DNA of 64,000 nt from Burkholderiales bacterium (lineage in GTDB: Bacteria > Pseudomonadota > Gammaproteobacteria > Burkholderiales > Burkholderiaceae_C), in the NCBI GenBank assembly GCA_028868825.1, contig JAGWTU010000005.1:1-64000 (forward strand). The letters are read 5' to 3'. The notes under the pieces are model-generated. The model was not told the DNA's origin and did no database searches. It was given only the letters and a program-made list of their open reading frames with translations. Numbering within the stretch: position 1 is the stretch's first letter; each line of letters starts with the position of its first letter. Shown in pieces: positions 34,514-42,605 of this stretch. Position numbers and translations under genes: made by a program.

Positions 34514-37185
34514 ACGGGCGGCGAATCCGCACGGCGACGGCCGCCGCCCTGCGCGCCCTGCTCGTCCTCGATCCAGGCCGCCAGCCCCTGCAGATCGGCG
34601 TTGCGACAGAGCCCGATCGTCTGCTCGGCGAAATCCTGCCAGTCCGGCTCGCGCGCGGCCAACGCCTGCGCCCATTGCTCGATGCGACCGACGAGGCCGA
34701 GTTCGAGCAGTCCGGCGGCCGTCGCGAGCTCGGCGGCATCGGGTCGCGACAGGCGAGCGGGCGTCGCCGGCGGTGGCACCGGCTTGGCGCGCGACGGGCC
34801 CAGCCGCCGCGCGAGGAAACGCTCGACGGCGTCGAAATCGATCGGCTTGCCGAAACAGGCGTCGAAGGCCAGTCCCGGCGCCAGCCCCGGCGGCGGCTGC
34901 GGGCTCGACGCCGAGACCAGCGCCACCGGCAGCGCCGCCAGCGCCGGGTCGGCGCGCAACCGCTCGAGCAGGCCCCAGCCGTCGACGCCGGGCATGAACT
35001 GGTCGACGAGCAGCGCGTCGGGCCGCTCGACCCGGCATTGCTCGAGCGCGGCCTGGCCCTCCTCGGCCTCGACGACGCGGTAGCCCCAGTCCTCGCAGAG
35101 GTCGCGCAGGAACGCGCGGTTGGCGGCGATGTCGTCGACGACCAGCAGCGTCGCCGGCGCCGCCGGCGACGCCGGCGGTGCGCCGATATCCGCGTCGCTC
35201 TCGCGCGGCGGCGGCCCTTCGTCGACGACCGGCAGTTCGAGCGCGAACGAGAAGCGGCTGCCGCGCCCCGGCACGCTGGCGACGTCGAGGCGGCCGCCCA
35301 TCGCCTCGACCCAATGGCGCGCGATCGCCAGCCCGAGCCCGAGCCCGGCGGTGCCGGCGGCCGAGCTGCCGCGCTGGAAGGCTTCGAAGATGCGGCCCAG
35401 CTCGCCGGCTTCGATGCCGCTGCCGGTGTCCTCGACGCCGAAGGCGATGCGGCAGCGCGCAGGCGCCGCCGGCGCCGGCAGCGGCGCAACGACGAGGTCG
35501 ACGCGGCCGGCGCGCGTGTACTTGCAGGCGTTGGCCAGCAGGTTCTGCAGGACCTGCAGCAGCCGCTGCGCGTCGACGCGGACATGGTCGGGCAGTCCGC
35601 CGTCGACGTGGACCTCGAGCGTGTTGCCCGTGGCGCGCGCCATCACGCGGCCGGCGGCCTCGACCTCGGCGACTAATTCGCGCAGGCTCACCGGCGCCGG
35701 CATCAGCTTGGCCTCGCGGCTGTCGACGCTGAATTCGAGCAGGTCGTTGATCAGCCGCTCGAGCTGCACGCCGCTGCGCTCGGCGATCTCGAGCTGGCGC
35801 AGCTGGGCACCGCTGCCGCGCCGGCGCAGCAGCCGCAGATAGCCCAGCAGCGTGTGCACGGGCGTGCGCAGCTCGTGGTTGACGAGCGAGAGGAAGTTGG
35901 TCTTCGCGCGGTTGGCGTCCTCGGCTTCGCGCCGGCGCTCGGCCAGGGCCGCGTTGACGCGCTCGAGGGCGAGCTGGCCGCGCTTGCGCGCGCTGGTGTC
36001 GATGGCGATGGCGAGAAACTGCTCCTGCGGGTCCGGCCCCGGCAGCATCGCCAGCGCCAGGTCGACGGTGCAGCGGGTGCCGTCGCGGCGGCGGTACTCC
36101 TTCTCGTAGGGCATGCACGAGCCCGATGCACGCGCCTGCGCCAGCGCGCGTGCATCGGCCTCGCGGTACTCGGGTGCGGTGAATTCGGTCCAGCGCAGCT
36201 TCCCGCTTTCGAAATCCGCGCGCGTGCAGCCCAGCAGCGCGAGGTAGTGGTCGTTGGCGTAGCTGAGCCGGCCATCGGCGCTGCCGACCGCGATGCCGAC
36301 GATGTTCGCCGCGCTCAGGCGCTCGAAGCGTTCATGCGCCAGCGCGACGGCAGCCTCGGCGCGCTTGCGGTCGGAAATGTCATCGAAGATCAGCGCCACC
36401 TCGTCGGCGCCGGTCCGGCAGGCCGAGATCACGAGCCACTGGGCACGCCGCGGCAGATGGAGCTCGGTGCGCTCGGCGGGGCCGCCGCGCCCGACGCGCG
36501 CCAGCAGCGCCAGCGTCGGCGAGTCGTCCGCGACGAGCTCGGGCCAGACCTCGCCGAGCCGGCGCCCGGCGGCCCGGGCGACGCCGCTCAGCGTCGCGAA
36601 AGCGGCGTTGACGTCGATCAGCTCGAAGTCGGCGGCGCGGCCGCGCTCGAACAGCACCCGGCCCTGGGCCGCGCCGTCCTGCATGTTGTCGAACAGCGCG
36701 CGGTAGCGGCGGTCGCCGGCGATCAGCGCCGCCTGCTGCCGCGAGGCTGCGCTCTGCTCGAGATCCAGGGCCCTCGTCGTGCGCTCGAGCGCGAGCTGAG
36801 CGCGCTTGAAGCGCGTGATGTCGGTGACCAGGAGCTGGAAACCGCAGACGACGCCGCCGTCGATCTCGGGGACGAGCTGCACCCACAGGTGCGCCGCGCC
36901 GCCCTCGGGCCGTCGCAGGCGGTCCTCGAACGCCTGCGGCGTCCCCGCGAGCACACCGGCCAGGCGGCCCTCGAGGCGGGCGCAGGCCTGGCTGCCCAGC
37001 AACTCCTGCAGGTGGCGGCCGACGACGACCTCCGCGCCGCGACCGTAGAACTCGCGCCAGGCCCGGTTGGCGTAGCTGCAGCGCAGATCGCGCGTCCAGT
37101 GCGCGACCATGCCCGGCAAGGGCTCGGCCAGCGCCGGCGGGCGCCGCTGCGGCGCGGCGCCCTGGAGCGGATCGAAGACGGTCAT
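34510..37185 (-). CDS. Hybrid histidine kinase (PAS repeats, HisKA, HATPase, REC)
   Basis: 891 residues from the ATG at 37185. No TM segment is evident, so it is cytoplasmic. Three PAS domains lie at about 15-125, 145-265 and 275-400, then HisKA with His437 in SLVNHELRTPVHTLLG, and HATPase with NLLANACKYTRAG, DTGSGIEAG and GLGLGLAIARHWVEAMGG. The receiver has phosphoacceptor D728 in ALLVDQFMPGVDG. A helical C-terminal tail of about 100 residues has no known domain. Its start overlaps the stop of the REC-AraC gene (ATGA), so the two are one operon and probable partners. The operon diverges from the PYP-like/PAS-GGDEF-EAL operon. Confidence 0.9.
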   Translation of the reverse strand: MTVFDPLQGAAPQRRPPALAEPLPGMVAHWTRDLRCSYANRAWREFYGRGAEVVVGRHLQELLGSQACARLEGRLAGVLAGTPQAFEDRLRRPEGGAAHLWVQLVPEIDGGVVCGFQLLVTDITRFKRAQLALERTTRALDLEQSAASRQQAALIAGDRRYRALFDNMQDGAAQGRVLFERGRAADFELIDVNAAFATLSGVARAAGRRLGEVWPELVADDSPTLALLARVGRGGPAERTELHLPRRAQWLVISACRTGADEVALIFDDISDRKRAEAAVALAHERFERLSAANIVGIAVGSADGRLSYANDHYLALLGCTRADFESGKLRWTEFTAPEYREADARALAQARASGSCMPYEKEYRRRDGTRCTVDLALAMLPGPDPQEQFLAIAIDTSARKRGQLALERVNAALAERRREAEDANRAKTNFLSLVNHELRTPVHTLLGYLRLLRRRGSGAQLRQLEIAERSGVQLERLINDLLEFSVDSREAKLMPAPVSLRELVAEVEAAGRVMARATGNTLEVHVDGGLPDHVRVDAQRLLQVLQNLLANACKYTRAGRVDLVVAPLPAPAAPARCRIAFGVEDTGSGIEAGELGRIFEAFQRGSSAAGTAGLGLGLAIARHWVEAMGGRLDVASVPGRGSRFSFALELPVVDEGPPPRESDADIGAPPASPAAPATLLVVDDIAANRAFLRDLCEDWGYRVVEAEEGQAALEQCRVERPDALLVDQFMPGVDGWGLLERLRADPALAALPVALVSASSPQPPPGLAPGLAFDACFGKPIDFDAVERFLARRLGPSRAKPVPPPATPARLSRPDAAELATAAGLLELGLVGRIEQWAQALAAREPDWQDFAEQTIGLCRNADLQGLAAWIEDEQGAQGGGRRRADSPPV

Positions 37186-38039
37186 CAAAGCGCGCACTCC
37201 ACCGCGTCCGGATCGACGCCATCGATGGCGAGCGCGGCCGGCGCACCGGCGCCGGCGCGTCGGTACTGGCGTGGCCCGACACCGTAGCGGCGGCGGAACG
37301 CGCGCGAGAAGTCGCTGGCGTTGCGGTAGCCGGCGCGGTCGGCGATGAGCTGGATCTGCGTGTCGGCGCGCGCCAGCTCGGCGCGCGCAGCCTCCAGCCG
37401 CAGCTCGATCAGGTACTCCCAGGCCGTCATCCCCAGATGCTTGCGGAACAGCTCGGTGAGCCGCTTCTCGTTCGTGCCGACGCTGCGCGCCAGCGCCTCG
37501 AGACCGGGCCAGCCGGCGCCCTGGCGCTGCAGTTCGGCGACGGCGGCGGTCAGGCAGGAGGCCTCGCGTGCCTCGGACCGGCGCTCGTCCGACAGCCGCC
37601 ATGCGGGTTGGCTCAGGCGCAGGTGCACGAACAGCCGCGCCAGCACCTCCTCGGAGCTGAAGGGCTTGGCGATGTAGTCGACGCCGCCGGCGGCAAAGCC
37701 CTCGAGCTTGTCGGCCAGCGACGTCGCCGCCGAGAGGAAGACCACCGGGATCGCCGCCGTGCGGGGATCGGCCTTGAGGGCACGGCAGACGGCGTAGCCG
37801 TCCATGCCCAGCATCGAGACGTCGAGCAGGATCGCATCGGGGCGGCCGGCGGCGGCCTTGCGGATGCCGTCGGGGCCGTCGAGCGCGACCATCACCTCGA
37901 GCGCCTGACCTTCGAAGTAGTCCAGCAACAGCGCCACCGAGTCGGTGCGATCGTCGACGACGAGCACCCGAGGGCATGGACCCGTCGCCGATACCGGCTG
38001 CGAGACCCGCAGCGGCATGGAATCTGACTTTGACGGCAT
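37185..38039 (-). CDS. Response regulator with AraC-type DNA-binding domain
   Basis: 284 residues. The receiver (about 23-140) has D29/D30, phosphoacceptor D73 in AILLDVSMLGMDG and lysine in DYIAKPFS. The C-terminal AraC domain (about 170-270) has ALARSVGTNEKRLTELFRKH as first helix-turn-helix, then AARAELARADTQIQLIADRAGYRNASDFSRAFRRRYG, the typical second half and signature. REC-AraC proteins are less common in proteobacteria than NarL or OmpR types. It is the first gene of the operon with the hybrid kinase, and its start is 115 bases from the divergent PYP-like gene, whose promoter region it may control. Confidence 0.92.
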   Translation of the reverse strand: MPSKSDSMPLRVSQPVSATGPCPRVLVVDDRTDSVALLLDYFEGQALEVMVALDGPDGIRKAAAGRPDAILLDVSMLGMDGYAVCRALKADPRTAAIPVVFLSAATSLADKLEGFAAGGVDYIAKPFSSEEVLARLFVHLRLSQPAWRLSDERRSEAREASCLTAAVAELQRQGAGWPGLEALARSVGTNEKRLTELFRKHLGMTAWEYLIELRLEAARAELARADTQIQLIADRAGYRNASDFSRAFRRRYGVGPRQYRRAGAGAPAALAIDGVDPDAVECAL

Positions 38040-38154
38040 ACAACTTCAGACTGTTGCCTTTCATACTTTAGTTCAGACTCATTCAGCCTTCAAGACGGTG
38101 AACTGAAATCAACGGCCGCCACAACGGGGCACGAACGGACCGGAGATTCGCGCC
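38040..38154. promoter_or_regulatory. Divergent control region between REC-AraC and PYP-like genes
   Basis: This 115-base gap is clearly A/T-richer than its surroundings. It holds two direct copies of TTCAGACT (38045-38052 and 38072-38079, 27 bases apart) and an inverted pair AGTTCA/TGAACT (38070-38075 and 38099-38104). AraC-type regulators often bind direct repeats two to three helix turns apart, so this is a plausible binding region for the adjacent regulator. I see no clear -35/-10 pair. Confidence 0.5.
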
Positions 38155-38547
38155 ATGAATGTTTCAGACCTGCCCGGCTTCGACGCCGCGGACGCGCTGA
38201 CGCGCATCGCCGAGCTCGCCGACGAGGATTTCGACGCGCTCGATTACGGTGTCATCGCCTTCAATGGCGACGGCATCGTCCTGCGCTACAGCGCCTATGA
38301 GAGCGCGCAGACCGGGCTCGATCCGGCCGAGGTCCGCGGCCTGCACGTGTTCACGTCGCTCGCGCAATGCATGAACAACTATCTCGTGGCGCAGCGCTTC
38401 GAGGACAGCGCCGCCGCCGGCGTGCCGCTGGACGAGACGATCGACTATGTCCTGACCTGGCGCATGCGGCCGACCAAGGTGCGTCTGCGCATGCTCGCGC
38501 GGCCCGGGCTCGCGCAGCGGCTGCTGCTGTTGCGGCATCGCGTCTGA
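38155..38547 (+). CDS. Photoactive yellow protein (PYP)-family PAS protein
   Basis: 130 residues, one PAS domain of the PYP/xanthopsin family. Against Halorhodospira PYP from memory, the key residues line up with a constant offset of +3 and no gap: Tyr45 (Y42), Glu49 (E46), Thr53 (T50) and Cys72 (C69, the thioester site of the p-coumaric acid chromophore); Arg52 is replaced by Leu55. After one inserted residue, Met104 (M100), with RMRPTKV, matches YQMTPTKV. The N-terminal cap LDYGVIAFNGDGIVLRYSAYES is also conserved. It sits 14 bases before a PAS-GNDEF-EAL gene. Whether it binds a chromophore is unknown; no tyrosine ammonia-lyase or coumarate ligase gene is seen in the window. Confidence 0.82.
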   Translation: MNVSDLPGFDAADALTRIAELADEDFDALDYGVIAFNGDGIVLRYSAYESAQTGLDPAEVRGLHVFTSLAQCMNNYLVAQRFEDSAAAGVPLDETIDYVLTWRMRPTKVRLRMLARPGLAQRLLLLRHRV

Positions 38548-38561
38548 GGGCCCCGACCCAG

Positions 38562-40352
38562 ATGCCCGCCACCGCCATCGAGCTCCGATCGCCGGGCATC
38601 GACTACGCGCGCGAGTACCGGGCGCTGCTGAGCTTCCTCTACCAGGCGCCGTTCGGCCTCATGCAGATCGCGCCCGATGGCGCGATCGAGATGATCACGC
38701 CGGCGGCGGCCCGGCTGCTGCTGGCGCTGGCGGCCCGACCCGAACTCGACAACCTCTACACCGCGCTGGCCGACGTGGCGCCGCAGCTGCCGCGGCTCGT
38801 CCGCGAATACCGCGGGCCCTCGGGTGCCCTGTGCGAGGCATTGCGCTTTGCCCTGCCGGCGGGCAGCCTCGGCCCCGAAGCCAGCGTGCTGACACTGACG
38901 CTGACGAAGGTCGGCCCGCAGATGCTGATGGCCGTGCTCAACGATGTCACGAACGAGGTCCGGCGCGAACAGCGCGACCTCGACCAGCGCCTGACCGACC
39001 TCTCGCGCACCGATGCACTCACCGGGCTGCCCAACCGCGCGGTCGCCATCGAGCGCCTGCAGCGCCTGATCGATGCCCGGCGCGAGGATGAATCGACGCC
39101 ACCGTTCGCGCTCATCCTCGTCAATATCGACCGCTTCCACCAGGTCAACGACAGCCTGGGACATGCCGCCGGCGACGAGATCCTGCGCCTGCTCGCGGCG
39201 CGCCTGAACACCCAGCTGCGCCGCCATGTGCGCGACGACGGCGCGTCCGCGCCGGCCGTGGTGGCGACGCGCGTCGGCAACGACGAGTTCGCCATCGTCG
39301 TCGACGACCTGCGCCGCTCCGACGACATCCACGGCATCGCGATGCGGCTGCTCGACGTCGTGGCGCAGCCCTTCGGCGTCGGCGAGCAGCAGCTGCACGT
39401 GCGCGTCAGCGCCGGCATCGTGCTCGCGGCACAGGCGGCCCGCACCGGCGTCGAGATGCTCAACGACGCGAACATCGCGGTCAACGAGTCGCGGCGCGCC
39501 GGCCGCGGCCGCTACGCCGTCTTCGAGCCCTCGATGCGCGAGCGCGCGGCCAGCCGCGGCCTCATCGAGGAGGGCCTGCGCGGCGCGCTCGAGCGCCACG
39601 AGCTCTACGTCGTCTACCAGCCCGTCGTCGAGCTCGGCGAGGAAGGCGACGCCTTGCGCTGCACCGGGGTCGAGGCGCTGGTGCGCTGGCTGCACCCGCA
39701 GCGCGGCATCGTGCCGCCCATCGAATTCATCGGCATCGCCGAGGACAGCGGGCTCATCGGCGACCTCGGGCGCCACGTGCTGGCCATCGCCTGCGAGCAG
39801 TTCATGCGCTGGCGCGCGCGGCTCGGCGATCGCGCCCCGGGGACGCTGGCGGTCAACGTCTCGCGGGCCCAGCTCTTCCTGCCCGACCTCGTCGACATGG
39901 TCCGCGACACGATGTGCAGCACCGAGATGCCACCGGGCTGCCTGCAGCTCGAGATCACCGAGAGCATGGCCGCCGAGGACGACGAGGTGCGCGTGGCGCT
40001 GGCCGAGCTGAAGGCACTCGGAGTCTCGCTGGCGCTGGACGATTTCGGCACCGGCTATTCATCGCTGTCGAGCCTGCACCGGCTGCCGGTGGACCTGGTG
40101 AAGATCGACCGCAGCTTCGTCAGCCAGGTCGATTCCAGCAACTACCACCGCGTGCTCGTGGAAGCCACGGTGCAGGTCGCGCGCAGCCTCGATCTGGGCA
40201 CGGTAGCCGAGGGCATCGAGACCGAGTCGCAGGCGCGGCTGGTGCGCCAGCTCGGCTGCGAGAAGGGCCAGGGCTACCTGTACTCGACGCCGCTGACCGC
40301 GCCCGCGCTCGAGGCCTGGCTGGCGACCGGCGCCTGCGCCGCACTGCCATAG
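38562..40352 (+). CDS. PAS-GGDEF(degenerate)-EAL protein, likely c-di-GMP phosphodiesterase
   Basis: 596 residues. The N-terminal PAS-like domain (about 18-130, FLYQAPFGLMQIAPDGAIEMI) leads by a coiled coil into a GGDEF domain (about 145-325) whose motif reads GNDEF (239-243), with the rest of the fold (LTGLPNRA, DRFHQVNDSLGHAAGDE) retained. The EAL domain (about 330-590) is intact: EAL at 371-373, AVNVSRAQ, LEITES, ALDDFGTGYSS, VKIDRSF and TVAEGIET. It probably breaks down c-di-GMP, with the GNDEF domain as a GTP sensor or weak cyclase. It is the second gene of the PYP-like operon, and a direct contact of the two PAS domains is plausible. Its 3' end overlaps the next, converging gene by 79 bases. 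Confidence 0.9.
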   Translation: MPATAIELRSPGIDYAREYRALLSFLYQAPFGLMQIAPDGAIEMITPAAARLLLALAARPELDNLYTALADVAPQLPRLVREYRGPSGALCEALRFALPAGSLGPEASVLTLTLTKVGPQMLMAVLNDVTNEVRREQRDLDQRLTDLSRTDALTGLPNRAVAIERLQRLIDARREDESTPPFALILVNIDRFHQVNDSLGHAAGDEILRLLAARLNTQLRRHVRDDGASAPAVVATRVGNDEFAIVVDDLRRSDDIHGIAMRLLDVVAQPFGVGEQQLHVRVSAGIVLAAQAARTGVEMLNDANIAVNESRRAGRGRYAVFEPSMRERAASRGLIEEGLRGALERHELYVVYQPVVELGEEGDALRCTGVEALVRWLHPQRGIVPPIEFIGIAEDSGLIGDLGRHVLAIACEQFMRWRARLGDRAPGTLAVNVSRAQLFLPDLVDMVRDTMCSTEMPPGCLQLEITESMAAEDDEVRVALAELKALGVSLALDDFGTGYSSLSSLHRLPVDLVKIDRSFVSQVDSSNYHRVLVEATVQVARSLDLGTVAEGIETESQARLVRQLGCEKGQGYLYSTPLTAPALEAWLATGACAALP

Positions 40353-40666
40353 GGCGCGCGCGGGTCGGAGCCGGCCAGCGGATGGGCATTGAACTTGGGC
40401 TGCACTTGCTCGAGCTCGCAGATCAGGCCGTCGATATGGTGCAGGAAGGCGTCGCGGTCGACCTCGGGCGCACCCAGCACCATCGCCGACGAATGCGCCG
40501 CGAGTTCGCTCTCACCGGCGTCGCGCGCCCAGCGACGGACTTCGCAATACGCCAGCAGCGCGAGTCGACCCAGGTCGCGACCGCGGCGCGCGTAGCGCAG
40601 ATCGGCCAGCAGATCATCCAGACCCAGCTGCAAGGTAGTGGCGGTTCCCATGTTGCGGTGCAGCAT
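40274..40666 (-). CDS. Small conserved hypothetical protein
   Basis: 130 residues from the ATG at 40666 (ribosome site GAGAGG); an ATG at 40651 is also possible. The first 90 residues are helical with many charged and leucine residues (LQLGLDDLLADLRYARRGRDLGRLALLAYCEVRRWARDAG and a second helix ending LICELEQVQPK), which looks like a real conserved domain. The last 40 residues are Ala/Ser/Pro-rich and lie over the end of the EAL gene on the other strand, so they are probably a free tail. I recognise no function. Confidence 0.6.
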   Translation of the reverse strand: MLHRNMGTATTLQLGLDDLLADLRYARRGRDLGRLALLAYCEVRRWARDAGESELAAHSSAMVLGAPEVDRDAFLHHIDGLICELEQVQPKFNAHPLAGSDPRAPYGSAAQAPVASQASSAGAVSGVEYR

Positions 40667-40798
40667 CAACCTCTCGACTGACGCCAGGCTGACAATGGCT
40701 GGCCGCTCGACTAGGGGTTTCAGCCCAGCATGGCATCATCGTGCAGTGGAGCGCCGGCTCGTCCATACTCGGTCCCGATCGTCCCGTGCAAGGAATCC

Positions 40799-41578
40799 AT
40801 GCGCGACTGGAATCCCGCCCTTTACGGCCGCTACGAGCAGGAGCGCACGCGCCCTGCGGCGGAACTGCTGGCGCGGGTGCCGATCGAGGCGCCGCGAGAG
40901 GTCGTCGACCTCGGCTGCGGCCCCGGCAATTCGACCGAACTGCTGGCGCAGCGCTGGCCGCAGGCGCACATCGTCGGCATCGACAACTCGCCGGCGATGC
41001 TCGAGAGCGCCGGCCAGCGCCTGCCGGCGCTCGCCTTCGAGACCGGCGACATCGCGCAATGGCAGCCGCCGCGGCCGGTCGACGTGGCCTATGCCAATGC
41101 GTCGCTGCAATGGCTGGACGACCACGAGCGGCTGCTGCCGCGCCTGCTGGACCAGGTGAACGAAGGCGGCGTGCTGGCGCTGCAGATGCCCGACAACCTC
41201 GACCAGCCCAGCCATGCGCTGATGCGCGAAGTCGCGGCGCTGCCGCGCTACGCCGGCGCGCTGGGCGACGCGGCGCGGCTGCGTTCGCGACTGCTGGCGG
41301 AGCAGCGCTATTACGACCTGCTGGCGCCGCGGGCCGACGTGGATGTCTGGCGCACGACCTACCAGCACCCGATGGCCGACGCCGCGGCGATCGTCGAATG
41401 GCTGCGTTCGACCGGACTGCGACCCTTCCTCGATCCGCTGCCCGATTCCGAGCGGTCGGCGTTCCTCGCCGACTATGAACGGCGCATCGCGGCGGCCTAT
41501 CCGGCGCGGGCCGACGGCCGGCATCTGCTGGCCTTTCCGCGCCTGTTCATCGTCGCACGCAAGCGGGCACCGGGATGA
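40799..41578 (+). CDS. tam: Trans-aconitate 2-methyltransferase
   Basis: 259 residues from the ATG at 40799. It transfers a methyl group from S-adenosylmethionine to trans-aconitate, a damage product of cis-aconitate that inhibits the citric acid cycle. The sequence follows E. coli Tam closely: start [23 protein letters not shown] motif [33 protein letters not shown], then [17 protein letters not shown] and [21 protein letters not shown]. Its stop overlaps the start of a stand-alone receiver gene (ATGA), an unusual partner. Confidence 0.95.
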   Translation: MRDWNPALYGRYEQERTRPAAELLARVPIEAPREVVDLGCGPGNSTELLAQRWPQAHIVGIDNSPAMLESAGQRLPALAFETGDIAQWQPPRPVDVAYANASLQWLDDHERLLPRLLDQVNEGGVLALQMPDNLDQPSHALMREVAALPRYAGALGDAARLRSRLLAEQRYYDLLAPRADVDVWRTTYQHPMADAAAIVEWLRSTGLRPFLDPLPDSERSAFLADYERRIAAAYPARADGRHLLAFPRLFIVARKRAPG

Positions 41579-41985
41579 GCGTAGGCGACACGCAACTGTC
41601 GGGCACGGTGCTGTGCATCGAGGACGAGCCGGTGTGCATGGCGCTGGTCGAGGTCATCCTGGCGCAGCACCCGGCGGTGCGCCTGGTCAAGGCCACTGGC
41701 GGTCGCGACGGCCTGCGCCTGGCGCGTTCGGAGCACCCCGACCTCGTGCTGCTCGACATGAAGCTGCCCGACATCAGCGGACTGCAGGTGGTGCGCGAAC
41801 TCAGCGAGCTGATCGCCGAGCGCGCGCTGCGCGTCGTGCTGCTGACCAGCGACAGCTTCTCGATCGACGTCGTCAAGGCGCTGAGCCTGGGCGCCCAGGA
41901 ATACTGGCACAAGCCGCTGACCTCGGAACGCCTGACGGTGGGGCTGTCGCGGGCGCTGGAGGCGGTGCGGCGGCCGGGCCCATAG
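41575..41985 (+). CDS. Stand-alone receiver-domain protein
   Basis: 136 residues, a single CheY-like receiver with no output domain. The acidic pair is E16/D17 (VLCIEDEP), phosphoacceptor D61 in [13 protein letters not shown], Thr/Ser in VVLLTSDS and lysine in YWHKPLT. It could be a diffusible phosphate carrier or an adaptor for another protein. Its start overlaps the end of tam by four bases; there is no obvious link to trans-aconitate. Several nearby kinases lack an assigned partner, so crosstalk is possible but unproven. Confidence 0.88.
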   Translation: MSVGDTQLSGTVLCIEDEPVCMALVEVILAQHPAVRLVKATGGRDGLRLARSEHPDLVLLDMKLPDISGLQVVRELSELIAERALRVVLLTSDSFSIDVVKALSLGAQEYWHKPLTSERLTVGLSRALEAVRRPGP

Positions 41986-41991
41986 GTCCGA

Positions 41992-42552
41992 TCAGAGGGC
42001 CAGGAAATGGGTCCGGTAATGGACCAGCTCGTCGATCGATTCGTGGATGTCGGCCAGCGCCGTATGCGCCTGGGCCTTCTTGAAGCCTTCGAGCACGCCC
42101 GGCTTCCAGCGCCGCGCCAGCTCCTTGAGCGTGCTGACGTCGAGGTTGCGGTAATGGAAGAAGGCCTCCAGCGCCGGCATGTAGTTGGCGAGGAAGCGAC
42201 GGTCCTGGCAGATCGAATTGCCGCACATCGGGCTCTTGCCCTTGGGCACGTAGCGCTGCAGGAACTCGATCGTTTGCTGCTGCGCGGCCGCCTCGTCGAT
42301 GGTCGACGCGCGCACGCGCTCGGTCAGGCCGCTGCGACCATGGGTACCCTTGTTCCAGGCGTCCATGCCGTCGAGGATGGCGTCGCTCTGGTGCACCGCG
42401 AACACCGGGCCTTCGACGCGCCGCGTCAGCTGCGCGTCGGTGACGACGACCGCGATCTCGATGATGCGGTCGCTGTCGGGCAGCAGGCCGGTCATCTCGA
42501 GGTCGATCCAGATCAGGTTCTGGTCGTTCGCGGCCAGTTCGGTTTCGCTCAT
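41992..42552 (-). CDS. orn: Oligoribonuclease
   Basis: 186 residues from the ATG at 42552. A DEDDh exonuclease that degrades two- to five-base RNA, including pGpG, the product of EAL phosphodiesterases. Visible: [11 protein letters not shown] with Asp17 and Glu19, [29 protein letters not shown] with the second acidic set, [14 protein letters not shown], and [14 protein letters not shown] with the catalytic His and Asp. Length matches the E. coli enzyme (181). Its presence beside many c-di-GMP genes fits its role in clearing pGpG, though it is a general housekeeping gene. It is divergent from the M48 peptidase gene. Confidence 0.97.
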   Translation of the reverse strand: MSETELAANDQNLIWIDLEMTGLLPDSDRIIEIAVVVTDAQLTRRVEGPVFAVHQSDAILDGMDAWNKGTHGRSGLTERVRASTIDEAAAQQQTIEFLQRYVPKGKSPMCGNSICQDRRFLANYMPALEAFFHYRNLDVSTLKELARRWKPGVLEGFKKAQAHTALADIHESIDELVHYRTHFLAL

Positions 42553-42605
42553 GGAAGGCGCCTCGGTCAAAGCCGGTGATTCTCGCCCAACTACACTCCC
42601 GGCCC

